From: Hippasteria phrygiana
Taxonomy: Eukaryota; Echinodermata; Asteroidea; Valvatida; Goniasteridae
Length of the DNA: 64,000 bases
Reading direction: 5' to 3'
Assembly (NCBI GenBank): GCA_037893225.1
Contig: JAZGUH010000222.1
Location: 1,240,001-1,304,000, forward strand
Shown: positions 55,312-64,000 of the stretch, piece after piece
Numbering within the stretch: the stretch's first letter is position 1
Layout: each line of letters starts with the position of its first letter
Notes under the pieces: generated by a model
What the model was told of the DNA's origin: nothing
Database searches by the model: none
The model's input: the letters and a program-made list of their open reading frames with translations, nothing else
Made by a program: the position numbers and the translations under genes

Positions 55312-55495
55312 AACTTCAGATAAATATGAACCTTAAGAAACTTATCGAAGTATCTTAAGAAACTTTAGATAAACATGAACCTTATAGTAAGAAACTTTAG
55401 ATAAACATAAACCTAAAGAAACTTTGGATAAATATGCACTTTCAGAGACTTTAGATAAATGTGCACTTTAAGAAACTTTAGATAACCCTAAGGAA
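55312..55495. repeat. Tandem repeat AAGAAACTTTAGATAAAYATG between ORF3 and the 3' LTR
   Basis: About six imperfect 25-34-bp units with 'gaaactttagataaa' at their core, inside the gypsy element. Confidence 0.75.
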
Positions 55496-55497
55496 CT

Positions 55498-56389
55498 CTA
55501 GAACTGGCGTTCTTGAAGTTGTGGTAGAACTCTACCTCGTAGACTCTGCCTTAGCTTCTCAATCTTCCTTCCGTTCTCGCTGTACCTGTATGTTGTCGTA
55601 TTCTCCACAACTTTCTTCACCCTCCCCCTCATGGGTGGAAGTTCAATGGGCTGGACGGGCACTATATTTGGTGAGGATCTCGCCTCTACCTCTGGGGACG
55701 CTCCGGTGTCAGATTCGCTGACCTCCACTTGAGGCATCATCATCCTCAGCATCCCGCGTGGCTTGCCTACATGAATCAACGGCCGTGGCTGCACCGATAG
55801 TGGCCGTGTCTGCGTAGCCTCTCCAAAGACTGATATCGAGGACGGGGACAAGGATATTTCTGCTGGAGCATGAACCGAGAGATCCAGGGGAGCGTTACCC
55901 TCAGCTTGGCTAGCCGAGGACACAGTCGCTGACGGGGCCTGGTGATGTTCAGCACCTCCCTTGTCTATGGAAGGCAGTTCCTCTGTCTTCTTCCCCTCCT
56001 GGTGAGGTGGGCTCCTGTTATCGGCACTCCTGCTCCTCGAGTGAGAGCGATCCCTCCACTCTCGCTCAAGCATCCTCTGCGCCTCGCGCCATGACTCGCA
56101 GTCCCCGATATATCTAGCCCTCCGGGCTAGCTTCAGACGCATCGTCTTCGGTAGTGCTACCCATTCTGCCTCCGTTTCCAAAGCTATCTGGTCTACCTCC
56201 ACTAGATTTTCCGGGTGTTCCTTGCTGTAGCGGCGTCTAAGATTATCCTTCCTGTTGGATCGGCAAAAAGGGAAAAAGGGATTTCTCTCCGTGCTCTATC
56301 CGGACATGGCGAGCTAGGCTGGTCCGCTGTTGGTAAGTGTGGCCACACTGCTTACACTTAAACTCCTGGGGTGGCTCCAGTCCGTCCAT
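55498..56389 (-). pseudogene. Extra ORF of the gypsy element: C2H2 zinc-finger protein (ORF3), frameshifted
   Basis: From ATG 56389 the frame reads FKCKQCGHTYQQRTSLARHV then RIEHGEK, a classical C2H2 finger (C-x2-C-x12-H-x4-H). A frameshift in a T-rich run near 56265-56275 leads into a second finger-like stretch (PFCRSNRKDNLRRRYSKEHP). The rest (55498-56202) is 234 codons: a basic region (LKLARRARYIGDCESW), an Arg/Ser stretch (RDRSHSRSRS) and a Pro/Ser-rich tail. It lies after integrase, the envelope position of env-bearing gypsies, but has no signal or membrane segment. Nucleic-acid binding is likely; its role is unknown. Confidence 0.75.
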
Positions 56390-56496
56390 TTTCGCCTGAG
56401 CTCGACAAAGAAAAGAAACAAATCATCCAATTAATTCCTTGGTAAATTTACACTGAGGACACACGGACAACACGTACGCCTTATTCCCACAGTGGT

Positions 56497-58154
56497 TTAT
56501 CTATAGCGAGAGGGTAGTCGCCTCTGCCTCGACGGATTCCTCATCGCAGGCTCATGATTGGTCTGGGTTTTTCGGCCAACATCCTCATCGAGCTCCAAGG
56601 CCCCGGTGTCCTCATCCTGCGAGTGTCGTTGGTGTGATCCTTCATCCAGCATGTCTCTACTCTCATCTGGTGAGGTATCGATCACACAGTCGGGCGACAC
56701 ATCTGGTTCAGGCTGAGCTCTTTGGTCCTGTTAACGCCTCCTGGTAGAGGGTACTGGTTGTGACGGCGTCACCTTCCACGCCTCCAATGGCTGACCCTGA
56801 TACTCCTTTTAGTCTGTCTGAATGCACTACTTGCATTCGCCCCCGTGGTTTCGCCTGTATCCTAAACGTCACATCCGAAAGTCTCTTGATTACTAGGTAG
56901 AAATAGGGGCCCTTCCATCGGCTCACCAACTTGGGCGATACCCCTTTCCTCTTAGAGGGATCATACAGCCAGACGAATTTTCCCTCTTTGTAACCTGTCT
57001 CCTTCGCTCATCTATCATACGCGCGCTTTTGATGTCTCGCACTCAGCTTCAGTTCGTACCTGGCTCGGTCATGAGCCACCTGCATGCGATGCCTTAATTC
57101 CTCTCCATAATCTGTGAGGGGTTCATCTCCCCTCAGAGGTGGTGTCTGCGTCGTCAAATCTATCACCAACGCAACCTCCCATCCGAGCATGAGCATATTC
57201 GGTGTCTCTCCCGTAGACTCTCCCTGAGGAATGGACCTATAGACGAATGTCGCAAATGGCAACTGTTCGTCCTAGTCCCTCTGGCCACACCTCGTATCAA
57301 GCATCATTGACACTGCAGTTATCAGGGTATGGTTAAACCTCTCGATTAACCCATCGGATTTGGGATTGTATGCCACGGTCCGGGTATCCCCTATTCCAAG
57401 GATCTTACACATTTCCGAAAAGATAGCAGACTCAAAGGTTCGCCCCTGGTCCGAGTGTAACTCCCGAGGTACCCCGTACCGGCACACAAAGCTTATCACG
57501 AAAGCCTTAGCCACGGTGGGAGCTTGGCCATCGGGGAGAGCATAGGCCTCCATCAATTTGGAGAAATAATTTTCAACAACGAGCACCAATTTGTTACCCT
57601 CCGTTGTCTTTGGTAGTGGACCAACAAGATCAAGGGCCACCCTTTCCACGGGGGCTCCAACTTGAATTGCTGAAGAGGCGCCCGCCTCTTTCTAGGAGGC
57701 GACTTCCGATTGGCACAAATGTCACATTTACGACAACAGGCTTTCACGTACGCTGCCATACCACTCCAGTAATACCTGGTCTTTAGCCTAGCTAGTGTAC
57801 GGCTTAGACCAAAATGGCCTCCACTTTTTCCTAATTCCTTTAGTGTCGCCTCACGAAACTCGAAGGGCAGAATCACTTGCCACTTAATATCCTGATCATC
57901 ATTGGATTCCCAACGCCTACTCAGTACCGAGTGTCGCATCTCTAGTTGGTCCCACTGTGACCAGTAGACCTTAGCAGTTCCTGCTCTGGGGAAACCTTGT
58001 TCCAATCCGGGCGACAACCAGATTCATCTTTTGCCTCTATCACCAAACTGATCGTCGGATCCCTCAGGTGGCCTTCACGCAATTCTCCCATGGTGATGTG
58101 AGGCTCCAATTCAGTGATTCTCGTTGTCACATACTCAGATCCTCTCAAGTCCAT
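56497..58154 (-). pseudogene. Gypsy integrase
   Basis: The zinc-binding HHCC region is seen as GGHFGLSRTLARLKTRYYW ... CCRKCDIC (about 57850-57720). The core has LDLVGP (first Asp, about 57635), LHSDQGRTFES (second Asp, about 57460) and SDGLIERFN (Glu, about 57340). The C-terminal part reads KLVSRWKGPYFYLVIKRLSD and MQVVHSDRLKG (about 56930-56820). A stop near 56730 precedes a last frame ending NPSRQRRLPSRYR at 56497. Frameshifts near 57600 and 57265 and a TGA near 57008 break the gene. Confidence 0.88.
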
Positions 58155-58224
58155 TGTATTTCAAACCTCGGTTTTCACTCCCTCAGTCCTACCCTTCTTG
58201 TCTAAGACAGGGCTCTGAGGCTCC

Positions 58225-58687
58225 TCATAAGAACGTCCGCACTGTTTGCATGGCTGGCGGGAGATAGAGAGCGTCGGCATTGCCGTGTCCTTTTACAGGC
58301 CAGTGAACAACCTCAAAGTCATACTCCCCTAAGACCTCCAACCAATGAGCTACTTGGCCGTCAGGATTCTTAAAAGTAACTAGCCAGCGGAGCACTGCAT
58401 GATCTGTCCGGATTAATATCCTCTGCCCATATAGATACTGCTTATAGTGTTTCAGGAACACAATGATCGCCAGGAGCTCCCTCGTAGTAATGCAGTAATT
58501 CCGCTCAGCTCTATTGAGCGTCCGGCTGCCATACGCGATAACACGCTCTTGTCCTTCCTGTAGCTGTGACAGTACAGCTCCAATACCGATGCCTTTGGCA
58601 TCCGTATCCAATATGAATTGTCGCTCTGGCTCGGGGTATGCCAGAATAGGTGCCGCCTGTAGGTGTCGCTTCAATGTCTGAAAGGCG
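58225..58687 (-). pseudogene. Gypsy RNase H domain
   Basis: FILDTDAKGIGIGAVLSQ (first Asp), TTRELLAIIVFLKHYKQYLY (Glu), ILIRTDHAVLRWL (Asp) and GNADALY (last Asp region) appear in the usual order. The frame opens directly after the inserted segment at 58690. It ends with a stop at 58225-58227, before the integrase linker. Confidence 0.9.
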
Positions 58688-58689
58688 TC

Positions 58690-58918
58690 TTATTTTTATT
58701 TGATTTTTATTTATTTTATTCTATTACACTTTGCACTGGCTTAAAAATTACAATATACACAAATATAATACAAATAGAGAAATTTAAATATACATTTTAT
58801 AAAGAAAATTATAAAAAATACCAAGCCAGTGAGTGGCAAGGAGGAACATGTGACCAGCACCTCTACAAGGCCGTATATTTACACACCGTTTACGTCTGGA
58901 AATATACATGGTTTGACA
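58690..58918 (-). mobile_element. Insertion inside gypsy pol, probable 5'-truncated non-LTR element 3' end
   Basis: The gypsy frame ...IWGDDCQ breaks at about 58918 and resumes as DAFQTLKRH at 58687, so about 230 bp is foreign. Read on the same strand it encodes SRRKRCVNIRPCRGAGH and some 25 more residues, a stop, AT-rich DNA, and ends in A-rich AATAAAATAAATAAAAATC. A short 3' coding end plus A-rich tail fits a 5'-truncated LINE. Target duplication not certain. Confidence 0.5.
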
Positions 58919-59921
58919 GTCATCACCCCAGATGAATGGTCGCGCCTTCTCCGTAAGCCTATGCAGCGGGCGGGCTATATCCGCGAACCCCATAATAAAC
59001 CTCCTATAGTATGAGGCTAACCCCAAGAAGCTCCTCACACCTTTGACATGGGTCTCCCATGATTTTACTGCTTCCACCTTCTCAGGATACGTGGATATCC
59101 CATTGGATGAAATGACACGTCCCAGATATTTTACTTCCCGCCTGAAGAGATGGCATTTCTTAGGTTTCAGTTTGAGCCCCCGCCACACGAAATCTTTGCA
59201 GAAGCTCTCGCAACCGACTGATCTCTTCCTGTACAGTTTTACCATGGACAATCACATCGTCCAGATACACCAGTAATGTTTCCCACTGTAGGCCCGATAC
59301 TACTCGCTCCATTAGCCTCTCGAATGTCGCGGGGGAATTGCACAGGCCGAAGGGCATAACCCCCAGCTGTACAATCCCCCGCGCACAACGAAGGCGGACT
59401 TGTGTTTTGCGTCCTCATCTATAGCTCCACTTGCCAAAGGCCAAAAGAGGCCAAATCCAGCGTTGAAAACCATCTGGCACTGGCAAGTGCGTCCAAGGTG
59501 CGTCCAATTGAGCCCCCTATAATCTACGCAGAAGCGTTGGGTACCGTCCTTCTTCCGCACTAAAACCACATTCGATGCCCAGGGACTATCTGATGGCTGA
59601 ATGAGGCCTCTCGCAAATAAATCGTTCACTTGTTTGTCAATCTCTTTCTGATTACAGGCCGGCTGTCGTCTCGGCCTCTCCCTGATAGGGTGGGCGCTGC
59701 CTGTATTTATACTGTGTTAATACCAAGCCTGTCCTCCCAATGTCATCGTCTCCCTTGAAAAATACGTAAGCGTAATCGATAAGTAGCTGAGCAATGTCGG
59801 CGTTATGACACGGCTCCATCTCCTCAGTTGCCTGAGTAAACAAATCCTGGAGGTGAGCTGGAACTTGAATTTGTCTTTTCGGCGTCTCCATAAGTTTGGT
59901 ATGACTCCTCAATATCCTCAT
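58919..59921 (-). pseudogene. Gypsy reverse transcriptase
   Basis: In order: VPAHLQDLF linker (about 59860), GLIQPSDSPWASNVVLVRKK then FCVDYRGLN (about 59600-59530), MPFGLCNSPATFERLM (about 59357), the catalytic YLDDVIVHGK (about 59270), KPKKCHLFRREVKYLG (about 59170) and SFLGLASYYRRFI (about 59030). Frameshifts occur near 59660, 59520-59350 and 59180. Confidence 0.92.
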
Positions 59922-60500
59922 CGTCTACAGGTGTTACATGACCCGCCGCCAACCCACATTGGAGGACACACTTTGCCGTCCTGGGTTAAGTACACGCAAA
60001 GCGACTGTGTCCTCCCTAGTATTAGTCCCTTCTTCTCTAAATCTCCACCGCCCCGTACTGGCTCTACAATGCCCGCACTGCAAGCCTCCAATGGCTTGGA
60101 CATCTTTCCGGGAACTATAGCCTCGTGTCCGGGTGGTATAGTTGTGGTCTGCGAGACAACCCTGGCACATAAAGAGACTTCAAATCGGTTTGTGCATTTC
60201 AGATGTTCTCCATTGAGTACCAACTCACGCCTCTTGAAATCCAACTTACCTCCCGTCGGGAGCAAAAAGTCCATCCCAAGTATTCCTTGAACACTTACTC
60301 TGGCGAACACTACTCGAATGGGATGAGTTGTCCTACCAACCCGCACTTCAACCTGCACTACGCATAGCATTTCCAAAGGCTTCCCATCCGCCTGGAGCAC
60401 CCTGGTCCTCCAGGTTTGGTCTCCTCTCAGGTGGTATCATGTAGTAAATCTCGGCCGATATGATTGTGTCCGTAGTTCCAGTATCAACCAGCATCTGAAC
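59918..60500 (-). pseudogene. Gypsy aspartic protease
   Basis: MLVDTGTTDTIIS (active-site DTG, about 60497-60459) and, in another frame, VQGILGMDFLLPTGGKLDF (about 60290-60235) are the two hallmarks of retropepsins. A frameshift near 60400 separates them. Confidence 0.85.
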
Positions 60501-60734
60501 TTTTAATGATCGGACCTCTCAAACAAAATAATCCATCTTTCGCTGACACCAGGGGCGCTAAAATCCTCCTCGCTGTATCCGACAAAGGTGGGCCTAGTCT
60601 TGTTTGGTTATCCCTTGTTGACCCTGTGTCACAACCAGCCCCTCCTCGGATCCCGGGATGGGCTGTGACTCGTTTTCTTGCTGTCTCTTGCTCCTTTTTG
60701 TAGGGCACTCTCTTGCAAAGTGCCCTCATCCCTG

Positions 60735-62019
60735 GCAGCCAAAACATATGTCGTCTGGTGTTGCCTGACGCTTTGGCCGCGGATGGTAAATTCTTGTATC
60801 ATGCTCCCTCTTTGTTGATGTAGCCTCGGGCTGTGATAGTGGTCCTCTGGAGGACAGCCGCCCGTCAACTAGGGTTTCCACTGTATCACGCACCTCTCCT
60901 CCAAATCGTTCATCCTGCACGTCTTTCTTTGAAACTCACTAAGACCTGACCTCTGAGCCTCCATCTGTTCGAAATCTGCTGTAGACAAGGCTGCCCTAAT
61001 TGCTTCCTCCAAAGTCGTCGGGTTGGCTCTGAAGATACCCTCACGAATCGACTGGCTAGCAATCGCGTCAGAAAAGTGGCCTCGCGTGAGGCGATCTCTG
61101 CCGGCTTTTGAAAATTCGGGGAATGCCATTGCTGTCAATTTACTGATAGCCTGGCCCAGTTCCTGTATGGTCTTCTTTGGACCTTGTCGTCTACTTCTCA
61201 ACTCCATTAAGAAGTTATCCGCCTTCTGTCCAGGTCCAAACCTGGCATTCAGTAGGCTAAGCAACTCCTAATGTCTTCCTTTTGCCATCCTCCTTACGAT
61301 TAAGAAGCACCTTTAGCGCTGGACCCTGGAGGCTCGCCACAAGGAATGCAGCTGCCTCCTCATCGTTCCACGCCTTAGCAATTTTGCAATCTTCAAAGTG
61401 CTCAATGTCATCCTTCCATGGTTCCTTCCCTTTGAATCGGTCTGGTACAATCCGGGGTCGTCCAACCCTTCTTGCGAATATGTCCTCCACTATTTCGTTT
61501 TCCTTTTGAGCTCTCTCCTCCGTAGTTCCCTTCTGTTGCACAGAAGGATCCGTTGTCAAAGTGTGGGTACCCTCCACTAATACAGTAGATTGTGCCCGAG
61601 GCGTCCACGTCCTATTCTTTTTCAGTATGCCTGTAGGAGGCATCCAAGAGCTTCCCAAGGCACCCATTTCCGGCCTTCCAAGCGACAAGTCCGGAAACTC
61701 TTGACACCCAGAGTCCACCTTGAGTTTACTTTTTGTTGAGTCCTCGTCTTTTGTTTGTTGTTCAGTGTCCATCATCGAAGAGTAGTCTCCCTGGCGGTCC
61801 TCCCGTATTCAGTTGAGCAATTTTCTCATGTAGCCTCTCGATCTCCATCTCCTGTTCAAAGACCTTAAGCCTTAGCTCAAGCTCTTTGTTGTGCTGGAAT
61901 GATCGCTTTAATTTGTCTTCTTTTCCTTACATCTCCATCCGCAGGAAATGTACTTCATTCTCATAGTCAACAACCTCAAGACTTGAGGCTCCCATCGCCT
62001 CTTCGTTGTCCTTATCCAT
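60735..62019 (-). pseudogene. Gypsy gag with coiled-coil N-terminus and zinc knuckle
   Basis: ATG 62019 opens MDKDNEEAMGASSLEVVDYE, followed after an in-frame TAA (about 61930) by a heptad-rich coiled coil (ELELRLKVFEQEMEIERLHE). Then comes the gag core: RPRIVPDRFKGKEPWKDDIE and AAAFLVASLQGPALKVLLN (about 61470-61320). Past a frameshift follow LNARFGPGQKADNFLMELRS and a REGIFRANP-type segment (about 61255-61030). A CFGCQG...CP zinc knuckle lies near 60745-60715. The long coiled coil before gag is notable. Confidence 0.85.
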
Positions 62020-62092
62020 AGTTAAGGCTAACGTCTTGTCCCTGAATGTGGTCTGTAGGCGAATTTTTTTTTTGGTCCAGTGTGAAGTCAAG

Positions 62093-62450
62093 TGTATTTA
62101 CCAAATTACCCCAGACTAATTATTCCTCCGGTGGTCACCCTGCGAGTGCGGTACTCCTTTAGGAAACCCAAGACCGGTGGGGTAGGCCCGTTGGACGGAA
62201 ATGTACCGCCTAATGCACAGGGCTACTATTAAACTGTACCCTCAAACAACCTCCGTGGGGACAGACAGGACTGACTGAGCTCGACATTCACACGTCCGTC
62301 CCAGACGAGATCCAAACACCAACTGTCCGCATCGCTGATTTCCGCACTCAGTAAACGCACTAGCGGCCTCTATAGTAAACTATTGAATAGTGACTTGCGA
62401 GTGCTCGCGCTCGTACCACCGCACAGTAAATCTCGATCATTTGCATTACA
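62093..62450 (-). repeat. 5' LTR of the gypsy element
   Basis: Starts (minus strand) TGTAATGCAAATGATCGAG next to the AATAC duplication and ends near GGTAAATACA. A leader of about 70 bp (CTTGACTTCACACTGGACC then A-rich) separates it from gag; I could not match this primer-binding region to a specific tRNA. Confidence 0.85.
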
Positions 62451-62455
62451 GTATT

Positions 62456-63091
62456 ATAGTAAATATTATTGCAATGATCTGTTTGAAGTTTTGAAATGCT
62501 GGGAAAAAAATATATGCTGTTCTTGTTCCCTGACCATACGTCAAATGAAACGGAGCAATTCAGGGAATTGTTAGGTCTGGGAACCAGACTAGCTGACTTG
62601 CACCCGTTCACGGATGTATAACTGATTGCAAACAAACAGGACTAACCAAATTTGGTAAAACTGGGGGCAGTATTTCCTTTTTAAAGTCAGGTTTTTTTCC
62701 AATGATGGTTGGCCAACCATCATTGGAAATTGATACAAAATCCCACTTTTCTTGAAAATGACAGTACATGTACATCAGGTGCCATGATTTCACAAGATGT
62801 TTGAGACTATTATTTACTGTCAAGTAAGGTTTTTCATAATAATTTGTTAGTTTGGTTTTTTTGATGTTTGCAATTGTATAAGTTACTTCCATCCCCAAAT
62901 GTTTAATTTGAACTCTCGATCGGAGCGGTGACGTGTGCGGACGTGTCTGTGGCGCGAAATTCAAATCCGAATATTGTCACTCATCACCAACGGTTGATCT
63001 TCTGATCTTTTTTTTTTACTTATCGGGCACGGGTAAGTAATACAAGATTATTGCGAGGTGTATCGGAATATATTCCCCTCCCTTATCGGCT
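62456..63091. other. No gene seen; probable 5' region of the non-LTR element
   Basis: AT-rich DNA with a perfect hairpin TCCAATGATGGTTGG/CCAACCATCATTGGA (62698-62727). The part just before 63092 is likely the 5' UTR of the following retrotransposon, but the border is not visible. Confidence 0.4.
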
Positions 63092-64000
63092 ATGGCCGAG
63101 GCTGACTCAGAATCTGATAATGATTTTTCATGGGATCAGTTATCTCAACAAATGCCAATGAACGCAGACCAAAATCCTAATGAAAATGAACAACCACGTT
63201 CAACATTTGAAGCCTTGTACAGTCAAGCTCAAGAAAAAGCACAGTCCCCTCGGCAAACTCAAAACAGGAAACGAACAAAACACAGCCTAAGCTATAGTGA
63301 CGTTTATACAGATTCAGAATACGACTCACCAATTGAACATCCAACAAAACGCCGAAACACTGTGACATACAACACCTGCCAAACTCAACCTACTCTAGTA
63401 ATAATTAACTCCCCGGATGTCCAACTATCCAAAATAAACCCAATTAGAATCGCCAAAGCCTTGAATAGTGTAGGAAAAGGACCTCATCAAAAACGTTTCC
63501 AAGAACAACCAAGGGGGAATAACCATCAAATGCCACACCGCAGCACTCAAAACTATAAATCGACTAGAGCAATGGACTGTCACAACGGAGTATGCAAAAT
63601 CCGAAACTCAAAGTAAAGGTGTTGTATACGGTATAGAAACAGACATAACAGACCAAGAAATAGTAACTGCATGTAAGAAGTATGGAGTCACTGATGTCAA
63701 ACGACTCATGCGAAAACGCGAAGGCAAACTTGAAAAAAGCCTTTCTATCTGCCTAACGTTTAACTCGCCAAATCTGCCTACCAAAATACAAATAGGTTAT
63801 ATGAAAACTTCCCTGTAAAACCATATATCCCACCTGTAATTCGTTGCTTCAATTGCCAGAGACTAGGTCACACCGCCAAAAACTGCAGAAGCGCCACACG
63901 TTGTGTGCGATGCGGTGGGCCCCACACCTATGAACAATGCCATCAGAAAGAAAACACTAGATGCTGCAGATGTGGTGAGAACCATTCATCAGCCTATGGA
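63092..64000 (+). pseudogene. Non-LTR retrotransposon ORF1 (gag-like) with CCHC zinc knuckles, runs off the right edge
   Basis: ATG 63092 starts MAEADSESDNDFSWDQL, an acidic then basic low-complexity N-terminus. After a frameshift near 63510 the protein continues TIKCHTAALKTINRLEQW (about 63520), an RRM-like segment with VVYGIETDITDQEI (about 63620). After a second shift near 63800 come zinc knuckles CFNCQRLGHTAKNC and CVRCGGPHTYEQC, and a third CCRCGENH. This layout is that of ORF1 in I/Jockey-clade non-LTR elements, where the protein packages the RNA. Two frameshifts make it inactive; ORF2 would lie beyond the window. Confidence 0.82.

Larger units (their letters stand above)
54741..62450 (-). 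mobile_element. Ty3/gypsy LTR retrotransposon, near complete, mutated; TSD GTATT
   Basis: GTATT at 54736-54740 and 62451-62455 flanks two LTRs of about 340-360 bp that start (minus strand) TGTAAYGCAAATGATCGAG. Between them in order: coiled-coil gag, zinc knuckle, protease, reverse transcriptase, RNase H, integrase and an extra ORF. Several frameshifts and stops, plus a 230-bp insertion, make it inactive. It lies just upstream of the modular gene's promoter, in the same orientation. Confidence 0.9.

Overview
This is eukaryotic nuclear DNA, almost certainly from a marine invertebrate and probably a deuterostome. It has spliced exons with symmetrical phase-1 boundaries, tRNA-derived SINEs, Penelope-like, Ty3/gypsy and non-LTR retroelements, and many classes of cut-and-paste transposon. 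GC is moderate to low, and ACATGTAC-type words are frequent. The modular C-type lectin/EGF/LamG-like gene fits an echinoderm, hemichordate or cephalochordate, but the sequence alone does not fix the taxon.

Layout. (1) 1-8.1 kb: a Penelope-like element on the + strand (reverse transcriptase, then GIY-YIG endonuclease), split by a 4.8-kb insertion at 400-5191. The insertion looks like a giant palindrome. It reads as one DNA transposon carrying a second, inverted copy of itself, with 2-bp target duplications (TC outer, TA inner). (2) 8.8-13.7 kb: a decayed Ty3/gypsy pol, split by a TTAA-flanked element carrying a THAP-domain ORF (Kolobok type). (3) 13.7-14.0 kb: a TatD-like hydrolase fragment. 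(4) 16-54.4 kb, minus strand: scattered exons of one large extracellular-protein gene, running from high to low coordinates: TATA/5' UTR, signal peptide, C-type lectin domain, EGF, four Ser/Thr-rich exons made by segmental duplication, EGF, and two exons of a probable LamG-like region. All coding junctions are phase 1. (5) Its introns are crowded with small transposons, several with exact target-site duplications or an empty paralogous site: hAT-like (8 bp), Tc1/mariner-like (TA), a CACTA-bounded element at 40.0-42.7 kb (TSD TAC), an 836-bp tandem duplication, and a 3.7-kb TTAA-flanked palindrome centred on a tRNA-like sequence. (6) 54.7-62.45 kb, minus strand: a near-complete but mutated Ty3/gypsy element with LTRs and 5-bp TSD, carrying an extra ORF after integrase with C2H2 zinc fingers. 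(7) 63.1 kb to the right edge: a non-LTR retrotransposon ORF1 with zinc knuckles.

The only clear host gene is the modular receptor/adhesion-type gene. Most of the remainder is mobile DNA, and nested insertions give a relative order of events. The most unusual features are the self-nested element, the element families with short family-specific subterminal repeats, the gypsy zinc-finger ORF, and the amplified Ser/Thr-rich exon with a hAT insertion next to its splice donor.
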